Below, piece by piece: positions 36,632 to 45,133 of a DNA stretch of 64,000 bases. The notes beneath the pieces are model-generated. The model was not told where the DNA came from. It was given only the letters and a program-made list of their open reading frames with translations, and did not search any database. Position numbers and translations under genes: made by a program. This DNA is from Burkholderiaceae bacterium DAT-1 (GTDB lineage Bacteria > Pseudomonadota > Gammaproteobacteria > Burkholderiales > Chitinimonadaceae). The DNA lies in assembly GCA_019084025.1 (NCBI GenBank), contig JAHRBI010000007.1, forward strand, positions 62,001 through 126,000, in the 5' to 3' direction. How positions within the stretch are numbered: the stretch's first letter is position 1; every line of letters begins with the position of its first letter.

Positions 36632-36710
36632 CGGTCGACTCCTCCCGGGTGTGATGCTTCAGGCAATTGGCAAGCCGAATTAGGCAGCGAATGCTGCAGA
36701 GGAGATTGCC

Positions 36711-37424
36711 ATGGAAAGAGACGCGATAGCATGGCGCGTGGATGAACTTCCCTGCGAGTCGATTGAGATTGGCTTGCCACAAGCGCCTGTCGAGTGTGAC
36801 GCAGCTCCACCAGAAAATGTTCGCCACGTGTATGGCCAACTGTTTCGGGTTGTCGAAGATATGCATTCAGCACTGCATGAGCGCGATCAAGCCAGAGCGG
36901 CCTTACTGAAAGTACAGCGCGAGCTACTCATCCGGCAAACCATGAAGTCTGACCGGTACCAGCCTGTCCATTATGTTCGCACGGGACTCCTGAGCGCCAT
37001 GCTGGCCTACTGGCTGGGCGTATCCTCGGATCAATGCGATGCTTTGTTCTGCGCAACACCTGTCTTCGAGGTAAGTTACATCGACCCTAACGGCCGACCA
37101 GGCGGCTTGCTTGCAGAGTCAGTTCCCCTTGTCGGTCAGATTGTTGCACTGGTGAATTTCTGCACAGCACTACAAGCGAATCAATCCGGCACGTACTCAC
37201 CGTTCGGACAAACGCAGCTAGATTCAATTCGACAGCATCGCGGTACGTTATTTGATGCCCAGTTGATTGATACGTTCATTGCCCACATTGATGACATTCA
37301 TCAAGCCTGTGAGGCAATCGATGCGCTGCCCACAAATACGACCACACTCAACTTACCAAAGGACTTCTGGATGCAGTTTGCCCAGCGGCCTGCATCGCAG
37401 ATTTTGCGGAGGATGCCATCATGA
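36711..37424 (+). CDS. Degenerate HD-GYP-domain protein
   Basis: A 237-residue soluble protein that I read as a catalytically dead HD-GYP domain. The second half aligns by eye with the HD-GYP C-terminal helices. AYWLGVSSDQCDAL occupies the helix before HD, and FEVSYIDPNGRPGGLLAESV occupies the place of HHExxDGxGYPxGLxGxEI. PLVGQIVALVNFCTALQAN takes the place of PLxARIxAVADVFDAL, and FDAQLIDTFIAHIDDIH ends it. The HD metal pair and the GYP triad are gone. The N-terminal 90 residues include a helical stretch (HSALHERDQARAALLKVQRE). It may bind c-di-GMP or a partner without cleaving. GGAG precedes the ATG, and the stop overlaps the next gene by four bases (ATGA). Confidence 0.65.
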   Translation: MERDAIAWRVDELPCESIEIGLPQAPVECDAAPPENVRHVYGQLFRVVEDMHSALHERDQARAALLKVQRELLIRQTMKSDRYQPVHYVRTGLLSAMLAYWLGVSSDQCDALFCATPVFEVSYIDPNGRPGGLLAESVPLVGQIVALVNFCTALQANQSGTYSPFGQTQLDSIRQHRGTLFDAQLIDTFIAHIDDIHQACEAIDALPTNTTTLNLPKDFWMQFAQRPASQILRRMPS

Positions 37425-38971
37425 GCGAAGTAGATAGCTGGCTGCTGGATGATGCCGATGAAAATGGTCTGGCGGACACCCCTGCGGCACAGGCACGCTG
37501 GAAGATTGCAATCATTGACGATGAGCCCGACGTGCATCTGATGACTCGCCTCGCGCTGAAGGAGGCGAACTATCAAGGCCGCGGAGTAGAACTGCTTTCT
37601 GCCTACTCCGGTGAAGAGGGCTTCCAGCTCCTGCGCAATCATCCTGACACTGCGCTGGTTTTGCTGGATGTCGTCATGGAGTCAGATGATGCCGGCTTGA
37701 AGCTGGTCGATCGGATTCGCAACGAGCTGGGCAATCGCCGGGTCAGAATCGTCCTGCGAACAGGTCAGCCGGGGCAAGCGCCTGAACGCATGGTAATCAA
37801 CCGGTACGATATCAATGACTACAAATGTAAAACGGAGCTTACTTCTGAGCGACTGTACACCACAGTCATTGCCTCCCTGCGTTTGTTTGATTTGCTTCAT
37901 GAAATCGAGTCCAAGTCGGATCAACTGGCAACCATCATGCAACTCAGTTCGAGTGGTGTTGCCTATTTCGATCCCGAACGCAATCTGGCTTACTGCAATG
38001 CATCCATGCTGATGCTTTTCGAGCGGAGAATGTCCGACGTTCAGGATATGCCACTCATGGAAGTATTGAATCTGCTGGTGAGCCGGGGCGCCCGACTCGA
38101 ACGGACACATCAGCTGCTCAATGCAGGACAGCTTCTTAATCAGGCCGAAGCATCGCCTGAGGGCATCATTCTCGAAGTCTGTCATCCGGTGTCAGCCGTT
38201 TTCTCAATTAAGGCAAAAGCGACCCCAGATGGGGGGCTGGCGCTCTACATGCGCGATATGACGCGCGAAAACCAGGTCGAGCGAATGAAAAGCGAGTTCT
38301 TGTCGATGGCTGCGCACGAGTTACGCACGCCAATGGCCAGCATTCGCGGATTTTCTGAATTGTTGCTGCATATGGAGATCGATCCCTCGCAAATGCGCGA
38401 TATGCTGGAAACGATCAATCGTCAAAGCGTTCGTCTGACTCATTTGCTCAATGACCTGTTGGACTTGGCGAAAATCGAGGCCGGGGGTGCCAATGTTCTC
38501 AAGCCAGAGGTCTGCAGCATTGATACCTTCATCCAACCTGCCATCGATGCCTCGTTTACACCGGACAAGCGCCCCCGACTGGTTATGCAGCACGCCGCCC
38601 GCAGCGCTCAGGTACGGGTTGATATCGGCAAAATGCAGCAAGTGATGCTGAATCTGCTCGGGAATGCCATTAAGTATTCATCCGAGGGCAGCGCAATTGA
38701 ACTTTCAACGCGCGCCCTGGGTGAAGACGAGGGCGGTGGCGTCAACATCGTCGTGAGAGATCACGGCATTGGCATGAAGCCGGAGCATGTTGCACGTGCA
38801 TTTGAACGATTTTTCCGTGCGGATGAGTCGGGTCATATTCCGGGAACAGGGCTTGGGCTTTCGATTGCCAAAGAGATTGTCGATTTACTGGGGGGGCACG
38901 TGACCTTAAGCAGTGAGTTTGGCAAAGGCACGACGGTGACTGTCTGCTTGCCTGCCGTGTCCAATGGGTGA
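37421..38971 (+). CDS. Receiver-PAS-histidine kinase
   Basis: A 516-residue soluble kinase with an N-terminal receiver at about 25-150. It has IAIIDDEPDVH, the aspartate in LVLLDVVMESDDAG, and the same RTGQPGQAPE and YDINDYKCKTEL phrases as the HD-GYP regulator. A PAS domain covers about 165-280. HisKA has MKSEFLSMAAHELRTPMASI, phospho-histidine near 297. The HATPase domain has the N box NLLGNAIKYSS, the G1 box DHGIGM and the G2 box GTGLGLSIAKEI, all intact. Input arrives by phosphorylation of its own receiver. It overlaps the degenerate HD-GYP gene by four bases, implying a fixed stoichiometry. The kinase half is strikingly similar to that of the LOV-like kinase at 40726. Confidence 0.92.
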   Translation: MSEVDSWLLDDADENGLADTPAAQARWKIAIIDDEPDVHLMTRLALKEANYQGRGVELLSAYSGEEGFQLLRNHPDTALVLLDVVMESDDAGLKLVDRIRNELGNRRVRIVLRTGQPGQAPERMVINRYDINDYKCKTELTSERLYTTVIASLRLFDLLHEIESKSDQLATIMQLSSSGVAYFDPERNLAYCNASMLMLFERRMSDVQDMPLMEVLNLLVSRGARLERTHQLLNAGQLLNQAEASPEGIILEVCHPVSAVFSIKAKATPDGGLALYMRDMTRENQVERMKSEFLSMAAHELRTPMASIRGFSELLLHMEIDPSQMRDMLETINRQSVRLTHLLNDLLDLAKIEAGGANVLKPEVCSIDTFIQPAIDASFTPDKRPRLVMQHAARSAQVRVDIGKMQQVMLNLLGNAIKYSSEGSAIELSTRALGEDEGGGVNIVVRDHGIGMKPEHVARAFERFFRADESGHIPGTGLGLSIAKEIVDLLGGHVTLSSEFGKGTTVTVCLPAVSNG

Positions 38972-39014
38972 TGTATATGTGACGTAGCAGCCTGATTCGC
39001 CGAAGGAGGCTATC

Positions 39015-40625
39015 ATGCTTACGATATCCCGACGTGTAGGTGGTTTAGTTACTCTGGCCGTGGTCGCCATCGGTGTGACCGGCTTGTTTGGACTGATTCA
39101 GCTGAACAGAGTAGATAAACAGGTTCGTAAACTGAATCACGAAGCCACCCCGCTGATTATCTCCAGCGCAGAGCTGGGTATAGCTTTCAAAACCATCCCG
39201 CCGATATTGATTAGTCAGCTAAACGAGACGGATACGTTTCTCCGTGAAGGATTCAGTCGCAAACTGCATGTAGCTGAGCAACAGCTGCAAGATGCCTTGA
39301 ATGCCCGCAAACGGCAAACCCATCCGGACGCCATGGCCTCTCATGACGAACTGATGTACCAATTGATACAGCAGTATATTCAGGCCATGCATCAGGCGCT
39401 CGAGTACACCAGGGCAGGCAACAGTGCAGATGCCTTTGTTGTGCTGTATTCAACGATACTGCCACTGAACGATAAGATTGACGAGCTGCTGCGCCAGGAC
39501 AGAGAGGCCGGTAAACACGCACAGCAACAAGGTGAGGCAAATATCGACGATACATTTAATCATGTCATGACAGCCTATCTTGGTATTGGGCTGTTCTCCA
39601 TGATCATGCTGAGCGTGAGCGGATGGTTGCTGTATCGCCGTATCGTTCATCCGGTTCATGCAATGCAGACCACTGCACTGGATATTGTCAGTTCGCAGGA
39701 TTTTTCGCGACGGATGCCAGTGTATGAGCTGGATGAGGTGGGTGAAACCAGCCTGGCCTTCAATTGCCTGCTTGATAATGTGGTAGAGGCCAAATCGTCC
39801 GCCGAAACCGCGCTGGACGAATTGAAAAGTACGCAGGCCTCGCTCGTCGAAGCCGAGAAAATGTCTTCACTGGGGGGGCTGGTCGCGGGCGTTGCCCATG
39901 AGATCAATACGCCTCTGGGTATCGCCCTGACTTGCTCCACCCACCTCCATGAAGCCTCCAAAACCATTCATGACGCGCTCACGGCGGGTAGCCTGCGTAA
40001 AGCAGATCTCCAGTCATTTATGGATGATGCACTCGAATCCACCCAGCTCATTCATAACAACACTAACCGAGCAGCGTCATTGGTGCAAAGCTTCAAGCAG
40101 GTTGCGGTTGATCAGGCCAGCGAAGCACCACGCATCTTTGATCTTGAGCAGTACCTGCAGGAGATACTAACCAGTCTCGGACCGCGCGTTCGCAAGGCAC
40201 ATGCATGGATTATTCTGCAGGTTGAAACGCCCGTCTCCATCCATAGTTATCCTGGCGCGTTTGCTCAGGTCATCACCAATCTGGTGATTAATGCGCTGGT
40301 GCATGGTCTGGATGACAGGGAGGGGGGAGAAATCCGGATCGTGGCAACTCAGTCAGCAGAATGGGTCACGCTGGATGTGAGTGATAACGGCAGAGGCATT
40401 CCCCAGGAACATATCGGCAAAATTTTCGAGCCATTTTTTACGACCAAGCGCGGGCAAGGTGGTAGCGGTCTCGGATTGCACATTGTCTACAACATCATGC
40501 GCAATCAGCTGGGGGGCGATATAAAGGTAGAAAGTACCCAGCAGGCCGGAACAGTGTTCCACTTAAGCCTACCGGTCACCGCCCCCAATCTTGCGGAAGC
40601 TGGCGCTTTTCCCCTTGCTGCATGA
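39015..40625 (+). CDS. Membrane HAMP-domain histidine kinase
   Basis: A 536-residue sensor with transmembrane helices at about 11-33 and 190-212, a helical periplasmic domain between them (four-helix-bundle look, about 155 residues) and a HAMP linker (RRIVHPVHAMQTTALDIV onward). The transmitter has the H box GVAHEINTPLGIALTC (histidine about 296) and an HATPase ending FFTTKRGQGGSGLGLHIVYNI. The DNGRGIP G1 box is intact. AAGGAGG lies five bases upstream of the ATG. The transmitter resembles that of the propeller kinase at 31552 rather than its immediate neighbours, pointing to duplication inside the island. It has no receiver of its own; the orphan receiver at 36236 is a possible partner. Confidence 0.93.
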   Translation: MLTISRRVGGLVTLAVVAIGVTGLFGLIQLNRVDKQVRKLNHEATPLIISSAELGIAFKTIPPILISQLNETDTFLREGFSRKLHVAEQQLQDALNARKRQTHPDAMASHDELMYQLIQQYIQAMHQALEYTRAGNSADAFVVLYSTILPLNDKIDELLRQDREAGKHAQQQGEANIDDTFNHVMTAYLGIGLFSMIMLSVSGWLLYRRIVHPVHAMQTTALDIVSSQDFSRRMPVYELDEVGETSLAFNCLLDNVVEAKSSAETALDELKSTQASLVEAEKMSSLGGLVAGVAHEINTPLGIALTCSTHLHEASKTIHDALTAGSLRKADLQSFMDDALESTQLIHNNTNRAASLVQSFKQVAVDQASEAPRIFDLEQYLQEILTSLGPRVRKAHAWIILQVETPVSIHSYPGAFAQVITNLVINALVHGLDDREGGEIRIVATQSAEWVTLDVSDNGRGIPQEHIGKIFEPFFTTKRGQGGSGLGLHIVYNIMRNQLGGDIKVESTQQAGTVFHLSLPVTAPNLAEAGAFPLAA

Positions 40626-40725
40626 TAACGGGTGAACGGACGCGATATACATTCAATGAAGCCACGCTGCAGCGTAAACCGTTGTGCATACGCCTGAATG
40701 CGTGTGCCTGATTTGGGAGGCGAAC

Positions 40726-42222
40726 ATGCGAATCGAACCTGGAAGTACACAGCCCAGCCGAAGACGTGGCACTCAATCCCCGGCGGGCGACCCTGCCATG
40801 CTGTTTCAGCGGGCGCTATCCTGCAGTCACAATGGTGTTGTGATCAGCGAAGTGTGCGATGGCCATGAAACCATCATCTTCGTCAATCCGGCTTTTTTGA
40901 ATATGACGGGTTATCAATCAGCAGAAGTCATCGGTAAAAGTTGCGCCTTTTTACAAGGCCCACTGACTGATCAGGAAGAAATTGCCTACATACGCGCTTC
41001 GCTTGCAAAAGGCGAAGGCTGTGAAACCACACTCCTCAACTACCGGAAGGATGGCGAAACTTTCTGGAATCACCTCACCATTACGCCGGTACCTGATGCA
41101 GATGGCGTTATTCGCCATTTTGTAGGTGTACAAAGCAATGTCAGCGATATTCATGCCCGGGACGAAATGATTCGCGATATTATCTGTCGACAAGAAGTGA
41201 TATTTACACTCACGCCAGACGGTTTTGCTACGTTTGATGAAGGTGGGTATCTGAGCTATGCAAACCCGGCCTTTGAACGCATGACGGGATGCATGATCGG
41301 AGATCTGTATGGCATTTCAGTGGCGGAGCTCGAGCATAAAATTAACGCATTACTCAGGCCCACCACGAACCAATTAGATATCAGTAACTGGCAGGGACAA
41401 GAACAAAAGCTCGCTGTTCTAGAAATGCTGATTCCAAGGCAGCGCTTTATTAAGCCCTATGTGTTAAATGGGGGATCTGCATCAGCTGCGATTGTGCTGC
41501 ATCTGCGTGATGTTACCCACGAGCATGAAGTTGACCGCATGAAGAGCGAGTTTCTTACAACTGCGGCGCATGAATTGCGAACACCTATGGCATCGATTAT
41601 GGGTTTTGCCGAGCTGCTCAAGTTGCAGGAATTTCCGCAGGACATGGTGCAAGACATGCTTGATACCATTCACCGGCAGTCGCAACGTCTGACAAGCCTG
41701 TTAAATGAATTACTCGATCTTGCCCGGATTGAAGCGCGGCGAGGGGTGGACTTCAAGTGCGTACCGGTTTCGCTTGTTAATCTCATCAATAACACCATTC
41801 AGGCATGCCCACGAGAGGATTATCCGGCTCGCATTATTCTGAATGATCTGCCCGATATTCAAGTGTTTGGCGACTGGAATAAATTGCAGCAGGCTGTGAT
41901 GAATGTGATTGTGAATGCGCTCAAATATTCACCCAGCGGAGGGAGTATCCATATCAGGAGCTGGATCGAAGGGGATATTTGCAGTATCGAAGTGAAAGAT
42001 CAGGGAATTGGCATGAGCCCGGCACATCTGGAGCGGGTATTCGAACGATTCTTTCGTGCCGATGCCTCAGGCAATATTCCGGGGACAGGATTGGGAATGT
42101 GTCTGGTGAAAGAGATTATCGAGTTACATCGGGGCAGCGTACGTGTGAGTAGTGCACTGGGAGAGGGGACAGTTGTATGCTTAACACTTCCCGTTTGTAA
42201 ACTATCCTCTGTGCCGGGGTAG
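40726..42222 (+). CDS. LOV-like PAS / PAS histidine kinase
   Basis: A 498-residue soluble kinase. The first PAS domain (about 30-145) has most hallmarks of a flavin-binding LOV domain. The photoactive-cysteine motif reads GKSCAFLQG (Cys about 73; consensus GxNCRFLQG), followed by NYRKDGETFWNHLTITPV and FVGVQSNVSD, which supply the flavin-contact Asn, Asn and Gln. Two consensus residues of the cysteine motif differ (Ser for Asn, Ala for Arg). A second PAS covers about 155-270. HisKA (AAHELRTPMASIMGF) and HATPase (DQGIGM, GTGLGMCLVKEI) are intact. ATG 40726 has GGGAGG five bases upstream; an upstream in-frame ATG at 40684 lacks one. A blue-light-regulated kinase is the best reading, pending flavin proof. 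Confidence 0.85.
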   Translation: MRIEPGSTQPSRRRGTQSPAGDPAMLFQRALSCSHNGVVISEVCDGHETIIFVNPAFLNMTGYQSAEVIGKSCAFLQGPLTDQEEIAYIRASLAKGEGCETTLLNYRKDGETFWNHLTITPVPDADGVIRHFVGVQSNVSDIHARDEMIRDIICRQEVIFTLTPDGFATFDEGGYLSYANPAFERMTGCMIGDLYGISVAELEHKINALLRPTTNQLDISNWQGQEQKLAVLEMLIPRQRFIKPYVLNGGSASAAIVLHLRDVTHEHEVDRMKSEFLTTAAHELRTPMASIMGFAELLKLQEFPQDMVQDMLDTIHRQSQRLTSLLNELLDLARIEARRGVDFKCVPVSLVNLINNTIQACPREDYPARIILNDLPDIQVFGDWNKLQQAVMNVIVNALKYSPSGGSIHIRSWIEGDICSIEVKDQGIGMSPAHLERVFERFFRADASGNIPGTGLGMCLVKEIIELHRGSVRVSSALGEGTVVCLTLPVCKLSSVPG

Positions 42223-42300
42223 TGGGTGGCTGGCATAATTCCAAATATTGTTTATGGTATATGGCGTGGTATAGTAATCAACCAACAATAGTGGAGTGCT

Positions 42301-42774
42301 TTGCGAGTTTATATGCTGAAATACTTAGCCGCTATTTTATTTGGCGTTTCTATGCTCAATTTGACACATGCTGATGAATCTATACGGTTTTTGCATTATG
42401 GAATTGAATTGCCAGATGGGTATAACCTTGTCAACAAAACATCGTTCATGATGGAATACGGTTACTTTGAAATATTTGACCCCGGTGGTGTTAAGAAAGC
42501 AGGGATGTTTGTAGGTAGGCAATCAGGTTTTCGCTGTGGATTGAATGCATCCGAGTTTGCCCGATTAATGAAACAAGAGGGTTATTGTGATTTCCAGACA
42601 CCCAACCTTGCATTTCAGGGTTTCAGGATGTTTTCGGGGTTGTCGTACAAATCAAGCCAGGACACACCTTGGGGCACAATCCATTTTTGGATTGAAAAGC
42701 GAGGATTGGATGACGAAACGGCGCTTGTCCAGTCTTTCAGGAACATCACAGTGGAAAAACAGCATATTGAGTAA
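42301..42774 (+). CDS. Small exported protein of unknown function
   Basis: Not recognised. The 157-residue precursor has a signal peptide (hydrophobic YLAAILFGVSMLNL, cleavage likely near THADE), followed by a compact mixed domain with two cysteines (GFRCGLN and GYCDFQT) that could form a disulfide in the periplasm. The start is TTG 42301, with GGAG four bases upstream, or ATG 42313, with a poorer site; both keep the signal peptide. The DNA is visibly more A/T-rich than its neighbours, including its upstream region 42223-42300, which hints at later acquisition. It is followed by a hairpin. There is no link to the kinases beyond position. Confidence 0.7.
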   Translation: MRVYMLKYLAAILFGVSMLNLTHADESIRFLHYGIELPDGYNLVNKTSFMMEYGYFEIFDPGGVKKAGMFVGRQSGFRCGLNASEFARLMKQEGYCDFQTPNLAFQGFRMFSGLSYKSSQDTPWGTIHFWIEKRGLDDETALVQSFRNITVEKQHIE

Positions 42775-42778
42775 CTTT

Positions 42779-42796
42779 ATGCCGCTGAAGCGGCAT
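42779..42796 (+). other. Hairpin after the small exported gene
   Basis: ATGCCGC (42779-42785) pairs with GCGGCAT (42790-42796) around loop TGAA, five bases after the stop codon. There is no T-run on either strand, so it is at best a weak or Rho-assisted terminator. Apart from this hairpin and one small ORF I see nothing in 42775-43088. Confidence 0.4.
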
Positions 42797-42862
42797 CTAC
42801 AAAGCTTGGCTACTTTGAATGCCCTATCCGGCAGCTCCTGAAAGAAAGCACGATACCTGACT

Positions 42863-43069
42863 ATGAACTGGATGACCGACGCCCAACTCGAACTCCTAAT
42901 TGGCGTCTCAGTTTGCGGCCTGCTGCTAATGGGGGGTGTGGTGGTGCTTTTTGGGGCTGACCGGCTTCGACTGGGCGCAACGCGATGCGCTAGTTCTGCA
43001 AGGAAGAAGCGTTCTACAAAGCAGCCCGCCCGTCGCCCCAGGAAAAAGATTGCATGCCGCACACCTTAG
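42863..43069 (+). CDS. Possible small single-pass membrane protein
   Basis: A 68-residue ORF with one hydrophobic helix (about 12-30, LLIGVSVCGLLLMGGVVVLF) followed by a short, very basic tail (ARKKRSTKQPARRPRKK). That is the shape of a small inner-membrane protein with its C-terminus inside. There is no clear ribosome site before ATG 42863 or the second ATG at 42872. No family is recognised. It could be spurious; the membrane-plus-basic composition is the only argument for it. Confidence 0.35.
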   Translation: MNWMTDAQLELLIGVSVCGLLLMGGVVVLFGADRLRLGATRCASSARKKRSTKQPARRPRKKIACRTP

Positions 43070-43088
43070 TGCGACATGCACCTTTTCA

Positions 43089-45074
43089 TCACGTATTACT
43101 GCTCATCACTTTTGCTTCATCCAGTGTTGGATCCGGCAGATCTTCGGTGGCAGACGAGCCGCGTACTGGAATGGTACCTAGTCTGCGCTTGAGTGATGTT
43201 TCACCATAGCCAAATGTTCGGGCGTAAAACACAGAATTGGCCATGACTTTTTTGACATAGTCACGGGTTTCAAAAAACGGGATCGTTTCAATGTAGATTG
43301 CACCATCCAGCGCGCGCTCGTTGTCCTGCCAGGCTCTCGCCCTGCCGGGGCCAGCGTTATAGGCTGCGGTGGCAAGAACAGGTTGATTCCCGAGACTGCC
43401 TAACACATGTTTCAGATAGTAAGTGCCTAGCTGGACATTGGTACCCAGCTCATTAATGGCACTCGGACTCATTGAACCCAGGCCGAGTTTTTTGGCCAGC
43501 CACTTGGCGGTAGCCGGCATCACCTGCATTAATCCCCTCGCACCTACGCCTGACTTGGCGGCGCTGACAAAGCGACTTTCCTGACGTATCAGGCCATATA
43601 CCCAGGCCTCATCAACGCCAGCCTGGCGAGCGTAGACCTGTGTGACATCGCGGTAGGGGCTTAGATAGCGCAGGTTGAAGTCGTGAATGGTGCGCGTTCG
43701 CTCTGCCGAGTATATTGCGCGATCGTACCAGCCATTCTGACGGGCGATATCGGCCGCGGCAATAAGCTGACGGTCATCCATGCCGCGCATGGCCCAGTTC
43801 CACTCACGAACAGCCTCGGTGCGCCAGTCCAGTGTATAAAGGGCAAGTGCACGCTCGATACTGTGGCGACTGCGCACAGCCTGCAGCTCATCTTCATTTG
43901 GGCGGTAACGGCCGGTTGTGACATCGGCGACCGCGCCAAGTTCGTCTCGCGATAACAGTCCGTAATAGTCAAAGCTTCCGGATAGTGAGGCGTAGATAGC
44001 ATTGGCTTCGAGTCGATGTCCTGTTTCTGCCAGCATGCGCGCTCGCCAGAATTGCCAGGCCGATTCATTTTGCTTTGCAGGCGGCAGGGCATTCAAGGCG
44101 TAGGCAACGAACTCCCATTTTCCCGATCGCAGGGCCGCACGTACACGCCATTCTGCGTCCTCGGTTGCTACTTGTGACGCAGGTAGTCCCTTGGCGAACC
44201 AGGACAAACTATCTGGCATACGCTGGCGTGCCGCATAAGCGGCGAGTTTGGTGTACATGTACTGGCGGTCGGATTGACCAAGATGCTTTTCGTACTGCAG
44301 AAAATGCGACATGGCATCCTGGGCATCTTTTCGCGCAACCAGTATGGTTGCATACATGGCCAATTCTCGGCTTCCTCGTGAGGAAAGATCGAGCTTTGCC
44401 AGGAATTTGCTTGTTTTCTGCGTAGCCAAACGCATCCGCTTGACATCCAGTCCATCAGCTCGCTTTAGACGCGGGAGCAAGGCTTCAGCAAAGTCGGCAT
44501 GATTGGCCGCCAGGGCTAACCTGATACGACTCCAGACATCGTCTTGATCGAGTACCCCTCGAGCAAATAACTGATCAAACAGCGGCGCACACGGGTCAGG
44601 CAGACCTTTATCGCTAAACCAGAGTGTTTTGGCGGTCTGGATGGCATCCTGCTCATTATTGGCTAAACCCATTTGCAGGCGGTAGCAATGTACATCCGAC
44701 CCCACATCCCATTGCTGCAGGCGAGGCCACTCCTGTGCAAAAGTTGGCCATTTACGCTTCATGCCCAGATTGCGCAGCCATTCACCACGCAATTTCTCGG
44801 CAAGCCAGCTATCGGGGTAGCGGTCTAGAAACTGACGGATTTCTTGATCAGGCAGGGTGTCGATCTGTAGGCTGACTTGCCAGTATTCAGGGTAGATTGC
44901 CAGTGCAGTGCCACGAAGCCGGTTGGCAATGTCATCCAGCCTGGTAATCTGGCGGTTTTGCGCAGCCTCCTTGGCGGCGCTCATATCTTCCAGGACGCTT
45001 GCCTGAACAGATGCTAAAGAAAACAGGCCAATTGCAAGCGCGAATGCGGCGCGGAGAAAGGTGCGGTTCTGCAT
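43089..45074 (-). CDS. slt: Soluble lytic murein transglycosylase
   Basis: Periplasmic enzyme that cleaves the MurNAc-GlcNAc bond with 1,6-anhydro ring formation during wall turnover. The 661-residue precursor has a signal peptide (about 1-25), a long alpha-superhelical region typical of Slt70 and a C-terminal SLT domain. That domain has the catalytic glutamate at about residue 499 in LIRQESRFVSAAKSGVGARG, LMQVMPATA just after, and the AAYNAGPGRARAW motif near 565. No key residue is missing. It is divergent from the ferredoxin gene over about 60 bases. Confidence 0.95.
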   Translation of the reverse strand: MQNRTFLRAAFALAIGLFSLASVQASVLEDMSAAKEAAQNRQITRLDDIANRLRGTALAIYPEYWQVSLQIDTLPDQEIRQFLDRYPDSWLAEKLRGEWLRNLGMKRKWPTFAQEWPRLQQWDVGSDVHCYRLQMGLANNEQDAIQTAKTLWFSDKGLPDPCAPLFDQLFARGVLDQDDVWSRIRLALAANHADFAEALLPRLKRADGLDVKRMRLATQKTSKFLAKLDLSSRGSRELAMYATILVARKDAQDAMSHFLQYEKHLGQSDRQYMYTKLAAYAARQRMPDSLSWFAKGLPASQVATEDAEWRVRAALRSGKWEFVAYALNALPPAKQNESAWQFWRARMLAETGHRLEANAIYASLSGSFDYYGLLSRDELGAVADVTTGRYRPNEDELQAVRSRHSIERALALYTLDWRTEAVREWNWAMRGMDDRQLIAAADIARQNGWYDRAIYSAERTRTIHDFNLRYLSPYRDVTQVYARQAGVDEAWVYGLIRQESRFVSAAKSGVGARGLMQVMPATAKWLAKKLGLGSMSPSAINELGTNVQLGTYYLKHVLGSLGNQPVLATAAYNAGPGRARAWQDNERALDGAIYIETIPFFETRDYVKKVMANSVFYARTFGYGETSLKRRLGTIPVRGSSATEDLPDPTLDEAKVMSSNT

Positions 45075-45133
45075 AAATGCGGGTAACTCTTATAATTCCC
45101 TCTGAGTTTTGAGCTTAACACATCAGGGAAGGA

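Noticed and set aside
42652-43062. 136-residue minus-strand ORF in the small accessory pocket
   Set aside because: It overlaps the end of the exported gene and the small membrane ORF, is Arg/Ser-rich and shows no start signal; less plausible than the plus-strand reading.
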